From: Halonotius sp046719765
GTDB taxonomy: Archaea > Halobacteriota > Halobacteria > Halobacteriales > Haloferacaceae
Assembly: GCF_046719765.1 (NCBI RefSeq)
Contig: NZ_JABEBY010000002.1
Span: 62,001-126,000 of the forward strand
Length of the DNA stretch: 64,000 nucleotides
Direction of reading: 5' to 3'
The notes under the pieces are model-generated. The model did not search any database, was not told the origin of the DNA, and saw only the letters and a program-made list of their open reading frames with translations. Within the stretch, counting starts at the first letter, position 1. Every line of letters begins with the position of its first letter. Below are positions 1 to 8,539 of this stretch, one piece after another. Both the position numbers and the translations under genes were made by a program.

Positions 1-378
1 CGCGCTGTCGAGTTCGACCGTCACGGTGTACTCTCCGGCGTCGGTGAACACATCGCCGTACGCTGGCGTTGAGCTCGGCCCATCCGTGTCTTCCTCGTCG
101 TCGCTGTCGCTTGGCGCGACCGTGAACGATTCCTCAAGCTGGGTGTCGCCGTTCGGATCGACGACCGTGACGGTACCGCTCCGTTCCTGATCGGTGCCGT
201 TGAGCACGTTGACATCCTCAAGGATCGCCCCGGCGATGGCGTTCATGATGTCCATACAGCCGGCCAGGCCGGCGAGAGCCGTCGCGCCACCAGCGGCCAG
301 TAGCCGCCGGCGGGTCGTCTTCGTGGCTGTGTGGTCGGCGGGCGAGGCGTCACCGCATGCGGGATGGTTCGGATCCAT
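1..378 (-). CDS. Tat-exported lipoprotein, partial (3' end outside window)
   Basis: Reading left from an ATG at 376-378, the frame stays open to base 1, so only the first 126 residues are visible. The N-terminus has a twin-arginine motif (TTRRRLLAAGG) followed by a short hydrophobic stretch and a lipobox (AGLAGC), so the mature protein should be a lipid-anchored extracellular protein. The mature part begins with a beta-rich segment followed by an acidic spacer of S, D and E residues around residues 88-100, as is common in haloarchaeal cell-surface proteins. No catalytic motif is visible and I do not recognise the family. Confidence is high that it is coding and low on its role. Confidence 0.8.
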   Translation of the reverse strand, partial: MDPNHPACGDASPADHTATKTTRRRLLAAGGATALAGLAGCMDIMNAIAGAILEDVNVLNGTDQERSGTVTVVDPNGDTQLEESFTVAPSDSDDEEDTDGPSSTPAYGDVFTDAGEYTVTVELDSA

Positions 379-448
379 TGCTAGCGACGTGCCACTCCCA
401 CCTGAAAAACCGGGAGGGGGTGTTTCTCGGCGTGAAACACCGGTGGTT

Positions 449-751
449 CTACCCCCGGTACAGCGAGTAGATGATGAGGCTGAGCCCGCCGATCTCGACC
501 AGTCGGCTGGCCAGTGGCAGGACGTACGACATCAGGAGGTCATCGCCCGGCACGACCAGCGTAAACACCAGCGAGAGGGCAAACGGCGCGACGATGATCA
601 GCCCGAGGCCGGCGGCCAGATACAGCATCCGTTGGCTATCGTTGCGCCGGTACCCCCGGTAGGCCTGAAAGACGATCAGCAGGCCAAGCGCGGCGGCGAT
701 CAGCGTCGCTGTCAACACCAGAAGATAGAGGAGGGATTCGGCGGCGACCAT
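449..751 (-). CDS. Small three-helix membrane protein (DUF7521-like)
   Basis: A 100-residue protein with three predicted membrane helices (about residues 5-28, 42-65 and 75-95) and a basic loop AYRGYRRND between the first two. Size and layout match a haloarchaeal family that I believe is called DUF7521; its function is unknown. Its ATG overlaps the stop of the upstream helix-turn-helix gene by one base (TGATG), so the two are translationally coupled. This regulator plus small membrane protein pairing is common in haloarchaea. The regulator may respond to something at the membrane, but that is inference. Confidence 0.8.
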   Translation of the reverse strand: MVAAESLLYLLVLTATLIAAALGLLIVFQAYRGYRRNDSQRMLYLAAGLGLIIVAPFALSLVFTLVVPGDDLLMSYVLPLASRLVEIGGLSLIIYSLYRG

Positions 752-1095
752 CAGATCCCCTCCCAGAGTTCGGTGAAGCGGTCGGCAGCGTCGGTCGGTT
801 CCCGCGATACATCGGCCGTGAGCTCGCCGTCGGTGAGGTCGATGGCGACCGATTCCAGCGTCGCCTCGTAGCTGCTGTAGTGGTGGCCATCCTCGTCGAG
901 TTCGGTGTGTTCGGCCAGCAGGTCGTGGTCGGTGAGGCGGTTGATCCGTCTGTACACCGTCGGCAGCGACGCGTCACAGGCCTCGGCTAGTTGGTTCGCT
1001 GACATTGGTTCCGTGCTCGTGGCGATGAGGATCGCTCTGGCGTACTCGTCATCGAGGAGCGACAACACCTCCTCGACCGGGAGCTCCTCACTCAC
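751..1095 (-). CDS. ArsR-like winged helix-turn-helix regulator
   Basis: A 114-residue acidic protein with a winged helix-turn-helix. Residues 1-30 resemble the LLDDEYARAILIATS lead-in of haloarchaeal ArsR-type regulators, followed by MSANQLAEACDASLPTVYRRINRL as the DNA-recognition region and a short wing (YSSYEATLESV). It is the first gene of a two-gene operon with the small membrane protein downstream. No metal-binding cysteine pair is present, so it is not a classical metal sensor. The ligand is unknown. Confidence 0.85.
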   Translation of the reverse strand: MSEELPVEEVLSLLDDEYARAILIATSTEPMSANQLAEACDASLPTVYRRINRLTDHDLLAEHTELDEDGHHYSSYEATLESVAIDLTDGELTADVSREPTDAADRFTELWEGI

Positions 1096-1242
1096 ACCCC
1101 GACCACGCCCGGCTGGCCACGTATAGGCTACCGGTCGTTTTCAGGGTCGGAAACTCGGTGAGCGATCACAGCCACAGTAGCGGTAAAACACGGAGCGTCC
1201 GGTAGGTACCGCGGTCGCCGACAGCCGACAGGTGGGTTCGAT

Positions 1243-1455
1243 TCATTGTGACGACGGCCCCACGCGGCGGGCGAGTTCGTAAGCGAGCGTGGCGGGCAGG
1301 GTGATGGTGAGCCCGACGACGACGACCTCATCGACGGTCAGCCCCGCGTCGGTGAGCGCGCTGTAGAACACGAGGCCGCCGGTGGCGAGGACGGCAACGA
1401 TGGTGGCGACGTATTCGGGCATCGTCCACGCTGGCGTTGGAGGATCGGCGGACAT
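1243..1455 (-). CDS. Small two-helix membrane protein
   Basis: A 70-residue protein beginning MSADPPTPAW. It has two hydrophobic segments (roughly residues 14-31 and 41-58) and ends in a short charged tail. An in-frame ATG lies further upstream (1554), but that extension is Arg/Ser-rich and unlike a haloarchaeal protein, so I prefer the internal start at 1455. It stands alone between the HTH operon and the divergent DUF7847-like gene. Family and function are not recognised. Confidence 0.6.
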   Translation of the reverse strand: MSADPPTPAWTMPEYVATIVAVLATGGLVFYSALTDAGLTVDEVVVVGLTITLPATLAYELARRVGPSSQ

Positions 1456-1584
1456 ACGACACCGGTAGGGAGCTGTACTCCCCTCAATGTGTCCATTGGT
1501 TCCGTTGGAATACGTTCTATCGACAGTTTCTGAGCGTGAAAATCGGAGCGACACCTAAACCGATAGCGAATCGAGGCGGAAGCA

Positions 1585-2505
1585 ATGCCCCTCCACGTTC
1601 GATCTGTTGTCGGCGACGGGCTCCGCGTGGCTGTCTCACGGAACGGAGCCGTCTTTGCGGCGGTCTTTCTCGCCGTCGAAACGCTGAGTCTGCTGTTGGT
1701 GCTTGTCGCGGGGACGACCTACGTGCCCGTCGATCTCGGCGCGGGCATCGATCCGACCGGCGGGATCGCCGCCGGCAGCCAGCTCTCGGAGCTCACCGGT
1801 GCTGCCGCCATGCTGCTTGTCGGCGCGTTCAGCGCGGTCGTCACCGTCCCGGTTTCGATCATTGCCATCCGGACGTTTGTCGCCGGTGCGACCGACGCCA
1901 TCCCCGAGGCCGCGCTGTTCAACGATCTCGGGTGGGCGACCGCCCGCGGCCTCGTCGCCACCCTCTGTTATACCGGCCTCCTGTTCCTGCTGCCGGTTGC
2001 TGCCGGTCTTGGGCTTCTCGCTATCTTGTTTGGCCTCGGCGCAAGCGGGCTCTCCGGTTGGATCGCGGGGGTCGTCGGTCTCCTGTCGGGTGGGCTCCTG
2101 TTGGCGATCCTTCTGGCCGTCGGCGTCGTCGTCTGGCTTCATTTCCTCTTTTTGCTCCACGAGATCGGTGTTCGCGAGCAGGGTGTCCTCGACGCCTTCC
2201 GGGGGAGCTGGGCGACCGTTCGGGGGAGCCGGCTCGAAGTCGGCGTGCTTGCGTTTCTGCTCACGTCGCTGCGAACCGGGGTCGGCTGGTTCAGCGCGCC
2301 GCCGGTCGACGGTTCGTGGACGCTGCTGCAGGCCGTTGCCACCCCTGTGTCGCTGATCGGTTCGGCGGCTATCGGCGTTGTCACCGTGGCGATCCTCGCA
2401 CGGGCCTACCGCGACCTCCGGCCCGAGGTCGATCCTGACGGGCCGTCCGGGCGGGCGGAACCGGCCGACGCCGACTCGCCGCAGGGTGAACCGAACCCCC
2501 AGTAG
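1585..2505 (+). CDS. Multi-pass membrane protein (DUF7847-like)
   Basis: A 306-residue protein with about six hydrophobic segments, rich in Ala, Val, Leu and Gly, starting MPLHVRSVVGDGLRVAV. The middle contains a long glycine-rich paired helix (about residues 125-190) followed by LHFLFLLHEIGVREQGVLDAFRGSW, an arrangement seen in the haloarchaeal DUF7847 family and in glycerophosphoryl phosphodiesterase-associated membrane domains. The C-terminal 40 residues are hydrophilic and acidic. A TATA-like TAAACC at about 1555 precedes the ATG. Function unknown. Confidence 0.8.
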   Translation: MPLHVRSVVGDGLRVAVSRNGAVFAAVFLAVETLSLLLVLVAGTTYVPVDLGAGIDPTGGIAAGSQLSELTGAAAMLLVGAFSAVVTVPVSIIAIRTFVAGATDAIPEAALFNDLGWATARGLVATLCYTGLLFLLPVAAGLGLLAILFGLGASGLSGWIAGVVGLLSGGLLLAILLAVGVVVWLHFLFLLHEIGVREQGVLDAFRGSWATVRGSRLEVGVLAFLLTSLRTGVGWFSAPPVDGSWTLLQAVATPVSLIGSAAIGVVTVAILARAYRDLRPEVDPDGPSGRAEPADADSPQGEPNPQ

Positions 2506-2546
2506 CGACGCCGTCGTCGGCCGTGTATTTGGCCGGCCGCGACACG

Positions 2547-2936
2547 CTAGCGGAGTTCCCGTGCCTGCCAGAGGATTCCGGCCCCTGACAGCAGCAGGAT
2601 TGTGAGGTTGAACAGGGCCTGAAACAGCGACTGGTACGCCGGTGCGATCAGCTCGTTGATCGTCGCCGAAGCGGCGAAATAAAACCGGAGCAGCGCGATG
2701 AGCGCCAGCAACGCCAACGCGGCAACGACGAAATACCGGAGTTTGCGCTCGATATCGTCCGGGAGCCAACTGGGATCGGGGTCGTCGAAATCGTCTGCGT
2801 CGTCGAACTCGTCCGAATCATCGAACTCGTCCGCGTCGTCGAACTCGGTAGCCTCGGCCGCCGGCTGCGTATCGGCCCAGCCGTCAGTCGTTTCCTGTTC
2901 GTCTGTGGTCGTGGTGTCGTCGGGCTCAGTAGTCAT
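2547..2936 (-). CDS. Acidic-repeat membrane protein
   Basis: A 129-residue protein. Residues 1-30 are Thr/Glu-rich, followed by an acidic tandem repeat of the unit EFDDADEFDDSD (about residues 31-52), then two membrane helices (about 68-90 and 105-122). It follows the PGF-CTERM-like gene with a 4-bp overlap (the stop codon of that gene overlaps this ATG at 2933-2936), so the two are co-transcribed. The acidic repeat probably lies in the cytoplasm or at the surface next to the membrane. Function unknown. Confidence 0.75.
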   Translation of the reverse strand: MTTEPDDTTTTDEQETTDGWADTQPAAEATEFDDADEFDDSDEFDDADDFDDPDPSWLPDDIERKLRYFVVAALALLALIALLRFYFAASATINELIAPAYQSLFQALFNLTILLLSGAGILWQARELR

Positions 2937-3937
2937 GAGAGACGCCTCCGTGCGAACAGTCCGCCAAGTGCGAGCGCGAGTGCCGCGACCGGAACCCCGA
3001 AGCCGGGGGTCGCCGAGCCGCTGTCGCCTTCCATCTCCGCGCCATCGTCGGCTCCGGCCGTCGGTCGGTCGCGTTCGAAGTCACTGACTTCGAGGGCAAC
3101 ATCGCGGCTGGTCTCGTTGACCGCGAGCCGCTCGCTCGGATCGAGATTCACGGCCGTCCGGGTCGTATCGACGATGACGCCGTCCTTTCGCAGCACGCCG
3201 TCGATGTAGTAGTTGTACTCGCTCGGCACCGAGACGGTCATCGCCGTCTCGGCGGTTCGGCCGGGACGGATCGCGGCAACGTCGGCACTCGCGCGGTCGG
3301 CGACGAGATTCGAGTCGGCCTGCCGGACGGTGAGCTGTACGCTCACGTTTGCCGGCTGTGTCGACCCCTGATTGGTCAGGAGCGCGGTGGCATCGAGGGT
3401 GGTTCGATCACCGCTTGCCTCCCGCACCGCGACGCCGAGCGGCGGGAGCGTCCGCTCGTCGGCGAATGTGATCGGGGTGCGAGCGTAGGCAGGCACCAGT
3501 GCTTGCAGCCCGCTGACCCGCTGGCGGCCGGTGTCGACCCGCCGGCCGTCCTGATAGACGACGGTCTCGATGCGGTAGCCGCCCTCGCGGTCGACGCTGA
3601 GCGTCGCGGGGACGATCCGCTCGCGCTCGCCGCGCAACTCGCCGACCGAGACCGTTTGGGTTGTCGCCAACAGCCCCGACTCGGCGTCGATAGCCTGAAG
3701 ACGAACGCTGACGTTCCGGGTCGGGTTGCCGCGATGCCGGAGCGTCGTATTGACTCGCAACTCGACCGTCTGCCCGCCGATGTCCTGTGGCTGGATGGTG
3801 GCATCGGCGATGTCGACGCGGCCGGGATCGCGCTCGGCGGGCGGCCCCGAGAGCGTGCCCGGCGCGAGGAGGGCGACGAGGAGTGCCACCACGACCACGC
3901 CGCCGGCACCGGCCGCGAGCGTTTCGATGCGATCCAT
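2933..3937 (-). CDS. Secreted surface protein with PGF-CTERM-like anchor
   Basis: A 334-residue protein starting MDRIETLAAGAGG, with an N-terminal hydrophobic signal or anchor (residues 8-27) and two repeated beta-sandwich-type domains: each has an LR/VQLTVRQ-like strand, a T/S-rich loop and a YQDGRRVDT or LRKDGVIVDT strand. The extreme C-terminus reads Gly/Ser/Asp-rich linker, PGFGVPVAALALA, then basic residues RRR. This is the tripartite PGF-CTERM signal processed by archaeosortase A and lipid-anchored in haloarchaea. I chose the internal ATG at 3937 over an upstream one because the signal sequence starts there. It is probably an S-layer-associated protein. Confidence 0.8.
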   Translation of the reverse strand: MDRIETLAAGAGGVVVVALLVALLAPGTLSGPPAERDPGRVDIADATIQPQDIGGQTVELRVNTTLRHRGNPTRNVSVRLQAIDAESGLLATTQTVSVGELRGERERIVPATLSVDREGGYRIETVVYQDGRRVDTGRQRVSGLQALVPAYARTPITFADERTLPPLGVAVREASGDRTTLDATALLTNQGSTQPANVSVQLTVRQADSNLVADRASADVAAIRPGRTAETAMTVSVPSEYNYYIDGVLRKDGVIVDTTRTAVNLDPSERLAVNETSRDVALEVSDFERDRPTAGADDGAEMEGDSGSATPGFGVPVAALALALGGLFARRRLS

Positions 3938-4057
3938 ACCGACCGACCCGCCGCGCCTGATAAGTGTCTTTGGGACGTTACAATCAGATTTCACGTCACC
4001 CGGTTAGAACGACGGTTCAGCTAAACACTCAAGTTCGCCGGGCGTCCGAGCCAAGGT

Positions 4058-4900
4058 ATGCAGACGCTCTGTGTCGTCGGCGACGCGGCCGGCGCGGTCG
4101 TCGACGAACTCGTCGCCGCCATCGCCGAGCACCACGACGGCCGGATCGCCACTGTCGACTACGACGACGGAGACGCCGTCGCTGGCGACGTTGCTGTCGG
4201 CGACAACGCTGTCGACAGCGAGGTATCGACCGACGCCGACGGCCAGTTCAGCCTCACAAGTGACGGGCGGTGGGTCGGCCGCGGCGACGACCGCTCGCTT
4301 GTCGATCTCCTTGATTCGCTTGCCCCCGACTACGCCTACGCCGTCGTTGCCGGCGCGAGCCACCACCGACTGCCGACCGTCGTCGTCGGCGACACCGACC
4401 CCGAGCCGGCGAACGTCGTCGCCAACGCGCCAACCGCCGACGGCGTCGACATCGCCGCTCTCGCCGCCCGGATCGACGACTTCGGGCCACACGTTACCCT
4501 CCAGACGCTGATCGACCGGGCGGCGGCCTCGCCGCTGGCCGAGCGATCGGGGGCGATCGCAACGTTCACCGGCCGGGTGCGCGTGAAAGACAGCCCCGAC
4601 GACGACCGCACCGAACAGCTCGCCTTCGAGAAGTACGAGGGCGTCGCCGCCGATCGAATGGCCGCCATCAGCGACGAGCTCACCGACCGCGAGGGCGTTT
4701 TCGAGGTGCTGATGCACCACCGCGTCGGCGTCATGGGGCCGGGTGAGGACATCGTCTTCGTCGTCGTGTTGGCGGGCCACCGCGAGGCGGCGTTTCGGAC
4801 GGTCGAAGACGGGATCAACCGCCTGAAAGACGAGGTGCCGATCTTTAAGAAGGAAACCACCGAAAGCGAGGCGTTCTGGCTCCACGAACGGGGGTGCTGA
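4058..4900 (+). CDS. moaE: Molybdopterin synthase catalytic subunit MoaE with MobB-like N-terminus
   Basis: A 280-residue protein. Residues about 150-280 form the MoaE domain: GAIATFTGRVR, LAFEKYEGVA, HHRVGVMGPGE, GHREAAFRTVEDGINRLK and the active-site stretch VPIFKKE. MoaE converts cyclic pyranopterin to molybdopterin using sulfur carried by MoaD. The first 135 residues resemble the MobB guanine-nucleotide-binding fold (MQTLCVVGDAAGAVVDELV), but the P-loop lysine is missing, so this part is probably non-catalytic. MoaE alone is normally near 140-150 residues, so this is a double-length form of the type seen in haloarchaea. It is monocistronic, followed by the protease gene on the same strand. 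Confidence 0.92.
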   Translation: MQTLCVVGDAAGAVVDELVAAIAEHHDGRIATVDYDDGDAVAGDVAVGDNAVDSEVSTDADGQFSLTSDGRWVGRGDDRSLVDLLDSLAPDYAYAVVAGASHHRLPTVVVGDTDPEPANVVANAPTADGVDIAALAARIDDFGPHVTLQTLIDRAAASPLAERSGAIATFTGRVRVKDSPDDDRTEQLAFEKYEGVAADRMAAISDELTDREGVFEVLMHHRVGVMGPGEDIVFVVVLAGHREAAFRTVEDGINRLKDEVPIFKKETTESEAFWLHERGC

Positions 4901-4980
4901 GAACCCGGTGGTGCAACAGGAACGGCGGCGACGACAAGCGTTTATGCGGTTCAGTCACGTATAGCCGCCAATGGGTGACG

Positions 4981-6117
4981 ATGGCTGAGTCGAACTCGGT
5001 TCCCCGTCCCGACGAGCTTGAGACGTGGTACCAGCTTGAGGATGTGCGGATCGACGGCGACCGGATCGTCTACTACGGCGAGCCGCTGATCCCCGAAAAA
5101 CGGCTCCACCGCGAGCTGTGGCCGGCGTTTCAGGATGCGGGCTACGAGCTCAAGCTGGCCCGACGCGGTGAGGGTGGCACCGCCCTCGTTGCGATCCCCG
5201 CCGAGACGGTCGGTAGCCAGGGGATCCCGTGGACGAACATCGCACTGTTTGCGGTGACCGTCCTGTCGACGCTGTTCGTCGGTGCCACCGGCTGGTACTT
5301 TGTCCCGTTTTCGGAGATCGCTGCCAACCCGCTGGCGATACTGGAGGCGTGGCCGTTTACCGCCGCCGTCCTCGGCGTGCTCATGACCCACGAGTTTGGC
5401 CACTACGCGATGGGCCGGTACCACGATGTGACCGTCTCGTTGCCGTATGTCATCCCCTTCGTGTTCCCGTTTGGCACGCTCGGGGCGATCATCAAGATGA
5501 AAAGCCGGATGCCGGATCGGAAAGCCCTCTTCGATATCGGGGTTGCCGGCCCCATCGCCGGCCTCGTCGCAACTGTCGTTGTCACCGCGATCGGGCTCAC
5601 GTTAGGGCCGGTCGAACTGCCGGCTCGGGTTGTTGAACAGTCCCAATCCGCGGAGTCGATCGTGTTTAACAACCCGCCGTTGATGGATCTCATCGCGTGG
5701 GTGCTCGGCGAGCAGGTGGTCTACAACGATCCGTCGCTTAACCCCCATCCGGTCATCATCGGTGGCTGGGTCGGGATGTTTTTCACCTTCCTCAATCTGC
5801 TGCCGGTCGGCCAGCTTGACGGCGGCCACATGGTGCGGGCGATGGTCGGCCGGCGACAGGAGACGATCGCCGCGTTGGTGCCGGTCGCATTGTTCACGGT
5901 CGCCGGCTATCTCTACTACGTCCGTGATCTCGGGCTCAACGACTCGGTTGGGCTGTGGGCGTTTTGGGGGCTGTTCTCGTTGGTCATCGCCTACAAAGGG
6001 CCAGCTGATCCGGCCGACGAGACTCCTCTTGGGCGACCGCGGCTCCTTGTCGGCATGGTAACGTTCGCGTTTGGCCTGCTGTGCTTTATGCTTGTGCCGA
6101 TCCAGCTTGTCGGCTAA
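4981..6117 (+). CDS. Site-2-type membrane metalloprotease (M50 family)
   Basis: A 378-residue integral membrane zinc protease. The metal-binding motif HEFGH is at residues 137-141, inside a membrane helix, and the third ligand motif LPVGQLDGGH is near residue 280, the layout of S2P-family proteases. At least six hydrophobic segments are visible. The N-terminal 80 residues are soluble. The start at 4981 (MAESNSVPRP) is preferred to an in-frame ATG at 4894 that would overlap moaE, and a TTTATG box about 40 bp upstream fits it. Family members cleave membrane-spanning regulators or signal peptides; the substrate here is unknown. Confidence 0.9.
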   Translation: MAESNSVPRPDELETWYQLEDVRIDGDRIVYYGEPLIPEKRLHRELWPAFQDAGYELKLARRGEGGTALVAIPAETVGSQGIPWTNIALFAVTVLSTLFVGATGWYFVPFSEIAANPLAILEAWPFTAAVLGVLMTHEFGHYAMGRYHDVTVSLPYVIPFVFPFGTLGAIIKMKSRMPDRKALFDIGVAGPIAGLVATVVVTAIGLTLGPVELPARVVEQSQSAESIVFNNPPLMDLIAWVLGEQVVYNDPSLNPHPVIIGGWVGMFFTFLNLLPVGQLDGGHMVRAMVGRRQETIAALVPVALFTVAGYLYYVRDLGLNDSVGLWAFWGLFSLVIAYKGPADPADETPLGRPRLLVGMVTFAFGLLCFMLVPIQLVG

Positions 6118-6383
6118 GAGCAGGGCGGTACTGTCGATCAGCTGATCGCATTCCTAATAGTATCGATCAGCCCCCCACGAGGTGCCGATCGAGATCGGTA
6201 GGTGGCCGCCTGCTGTGGCTCCGATAGAAGTGAGCGGCTGTAAACTGCCGCATGGTACACATTTTTGTTTGTTGCCTAGTAATTGTGATATGCTAGCATG
6301 ACTTTGCGTCCCCGATGGTATCACACACGGGTCGGCAGAAATGGTGTGGAAGTTGCTGCGCCACAGCAGTTCGGAGGGGTTGT

Positions 6384-8315
6384 ATGACAGCCCCTGACGA
6401 CATGCTGGCCGCACAGCGACAGCTCACCGAGATCTTCCGACAGGCGTGCCCGTTCGATCAGAAGGTTCGTGATGCCCTCCAGCTCGGTGTGTCGTATCTC
6501 GGCGTCGACAACGGCCATCTCACCCGGATCGACACCGCGACCAACGACTGGCAGGCGATGGTCAGCACCGACGACGCCGACGGTCACACCCCGCCGGAGC
6601 TCGAACTTGATCTCCGCGAAACCTACTGTCGGCGGACGATCGATGCGGGCGAACAGCTCGCTGTCCCCGAGATCTCGGCCAGCGAGTGGGCCGACGACCC
6701 GGCCCACCAGAGCCGCGAGCTCGACTGTTATCTCGGCACGCCGATCGTTCTCGACGGGGAGCCCTGTGGCACCGTCTGCTTTGTCGCCGCCACGGGCTGT
6801 GAGCCCTTCACCGACGCCGACCGTCAGTTCGCCGACCTGCTGGCCTGTCTGTTGGAACGCGAGCTCGAACGGGAGACGGTCGCCACCGCACTCACCAATC
6901 AGACGACGCTGGCGACGGTGCTCAACCGCGTGCTGCGGCACAACCTCCGCAACGAGATGTCGGTTATCCGTGGGTTCACACAGCTCATGGCCGAGGAGCT
7001 GGAGGCCGACCGCGCCGAGAGCACCCACGCTGAGACCGTCTTCGAACATATCGATGATCTGCTGGGGCTCTCGGAGAAAGCCCGGGAGCTCGAACGGATC
7101 GTTACCGCCGACGCCGACCGTACCGCCACCGACATCGGGGCCCTCGTTGAGCGACTTGTCGACGATGTCGCCGCCGACTACCCCGAGGCGTCGATCTCGG
7201 TTGTCGCCGCCGGCTCGGTCACGACAGCCGTGCTCCCGAGCTTCGAGCGCGCGCTGCGGGAGCTGCTCGACAACGCCGCCAAACACGCCGGCAGCGCGCC
7301 GACGATCACCGTGACCGTTGAGACCGTTCCCGACGCCGTCGAGATCGAGATCACCGACGACGGCCCCGGTCTCAGCAACCAGGAGATCGACGTGTTGGAC
7401 ACCGGCACCGAGACGCCGTTCACCCACGGCAGCGGGCTTGGCCTCTGGCTGGCTCACTGGATCGTCAGCAGCCACGAGGGGACGATCGATGCGGTGGCGA
7501 CCGACTCGGGGACGGTGATGACCGTCTCGGTGCCACGGAAGCCGGCGGCGGGTATCAGCCCGGAGCTGCCGGAGCTCACCCGGGCTCGTGACACCTACCG
7601 GGCGGCCGTCGAGGGCGCCCGCGATGCGATCATCGTCGTCACCGATGACGGCCGGATCGTCGAAGCCAACCCCGCCGCCGGTGAGCTCTTTGGCCTCGAC
7701 AACACCGATCTCCGTGGGCGGGTCATCACCGAGCTGTTTTCGGAGTCAATCCCTGTCGAGGAGCTCTGGGCCGATGCCGATCCCAGCGAGCGGGCGACCG
7801 TTACCGCCGTTGACGATGCGGGCTCCGAACGCGTGATCGAGTACACCGCGACGCCGGAGATCGTTGCCGACCACCACCTGTTTGTCGGCCGCGATGTGAC
7901 CGAGCGCGTCGCCCGCGAGGCCGAACTCAGCCGGAAGACACAGGCGATGGATGCCGCCCCGATCGGTATCATCATCGCCGACCATACCGCCGAAGACAAC
8001 CCGATCGTCTACGCCAACAATGCGTTCTGTGAGCTGACCGGCTACGAGGAACGCGAGGTGCTCGGCCGGAACTGCCGGTTCCTCCAGACCGACGACACTG
8101 ACCCCGGTCGCATCAGGCGACTCCGCGAGGGGATCGATGCCGCCGAAACGGTGTCGGTGACGCTGCGAAACCGCCGGCAGGATGGACGTCTGTTTTGGAA
8201 CCACGTCACCGTCGCGCCGGTCGAGGCCGGCGGCGAGCAGCTGCTGGTCGGCTTTCAGGAGGATGTAACCGATCGGATCGACCGGCCGCTGTCACCTGAC
8301 GGGGCACCGAACTGA
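6384..8315 (+). CDS. GAF-histidine kinase-PAS-LOV sensor protein
   Basis: A 643-residue soluble sensor. Domain order: GAF-like sensor (about 15-165), dimerisation/phosphoacceptor helix with VLRHNLRNEM (His186 is the likely phosphorylation site), ATPase domain with DNAAKHAG, DDGPGL and HGSGLGLWL (about 290-400), PAS domain (about 410-515), and a second PAS domain (about 520-630) carrying GRNCRFLQ with Cys564, the signature of a flavin-binding LOV photosensor. The PAS and LOV domains lie after the kinase core, the reverse of the usual order. The start at 6384 (MTAPDD) is preferred over one at 6315 with a Cys/Arg-rich extension. The DNA just downstream holds a decayed second kinase start. Confidence 0.88.
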   Translation: MTAPDDMLAAQRQLTEIFRQACPFDQKVRDALQLGVSYLGVDNGHLTRIDTATNDWQAMVSTDDADGHTPPELELDLRETYCRRTIDAGEQLAVPEISASEWADDPAHQSRELDCYLGTPIVLDGEPCGTVCFVAATGCEPFTDADRQFADLLACLLERELERETVATALTNQTTLATVLNRVLRHNLRNEMSVIRGFTQLMAEELEADRAESTHAETVFEHIDDLLGLSEKARELERIVTADADRTATDIGALVERLVDDVAADYPEASISVVAAGSVTTAVLPSFERALRELLDNAAKHAGSAPTITVTVETVPDAVEIEITDDGPGLSNQEIDVLDTGTETPFTHGSGLGLWLAHWIVSSHEGTIDAVATDSGTVMTVSVPRKPAAGISPELPELTRARDTYRAAVEGARDAIIVVTDDGRIVEANPAAGELFGLDNTDLRGRVITELFSESIPVEELWADADPSERATVTAVDDAGSERVIEYTATPEIVADHHLFVGRDVTERVAREAELSRKTQAMDAAPIGIIIADHTAEDNPIVYANNAFCELTGYEEREVLGRNCRFLQTDDTDPGRIRRLREGIDAAETVSVTLRNRRQDGRLFWNHVTVAPVEAGGEQLLVGFQEDVTDRIDRPLSPDGAPN

Positions 8316-8530
8316 CCGGCGTATCGAGCAGCTGATCGCGCTGTTCAACCGCGTGCTGCGACACAACTCCACAGCGACATGGGGAAGATCATCGGGGTCG
8401 CAACCCTCAGCAACGTCGCCGAGACCGACGGCGACGCGAGCGGGACGAAGCGACGCTTCGGCTGCCGGCGATCACCGACGACGACACGATCGAAGCGGCG
8501 GCGCGACGACCGACGGTGCTGTTCAGCTCC
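8311..8530 (+). pseudogene. Remnant of a second histidine-kinase domain
   Basis: Directly after, and slightly overlapping, the stop of the LOV kinase gene, one frame reads TDRRIEQLIALFNRVLRHN (codons from 8311). A one-base shift after 8366 then gives LHSDMGKIIGVATLSN in another frame. Together they reconstruct the usual haloarchaeal phosphoacceptor region (LFNRVLRHNLRxDM). No intact ATPase domain follows and the rest is out of frame up to the convergent thiL gene. I read this as the decayed continuation of the upstream kinase or of a duplicate. Confidence 0.6.
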
Positions 8531-8539
8531 CCCGACCAG

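Noticed and set aside
1636..2769. A 377-codon minus-strand frame overlapping the DUF7847-like gene
   Set aside because: Arg/Gln/Asp-rich composition with no hydrophobic core; the plus-strand gene is a clear membrane protein.
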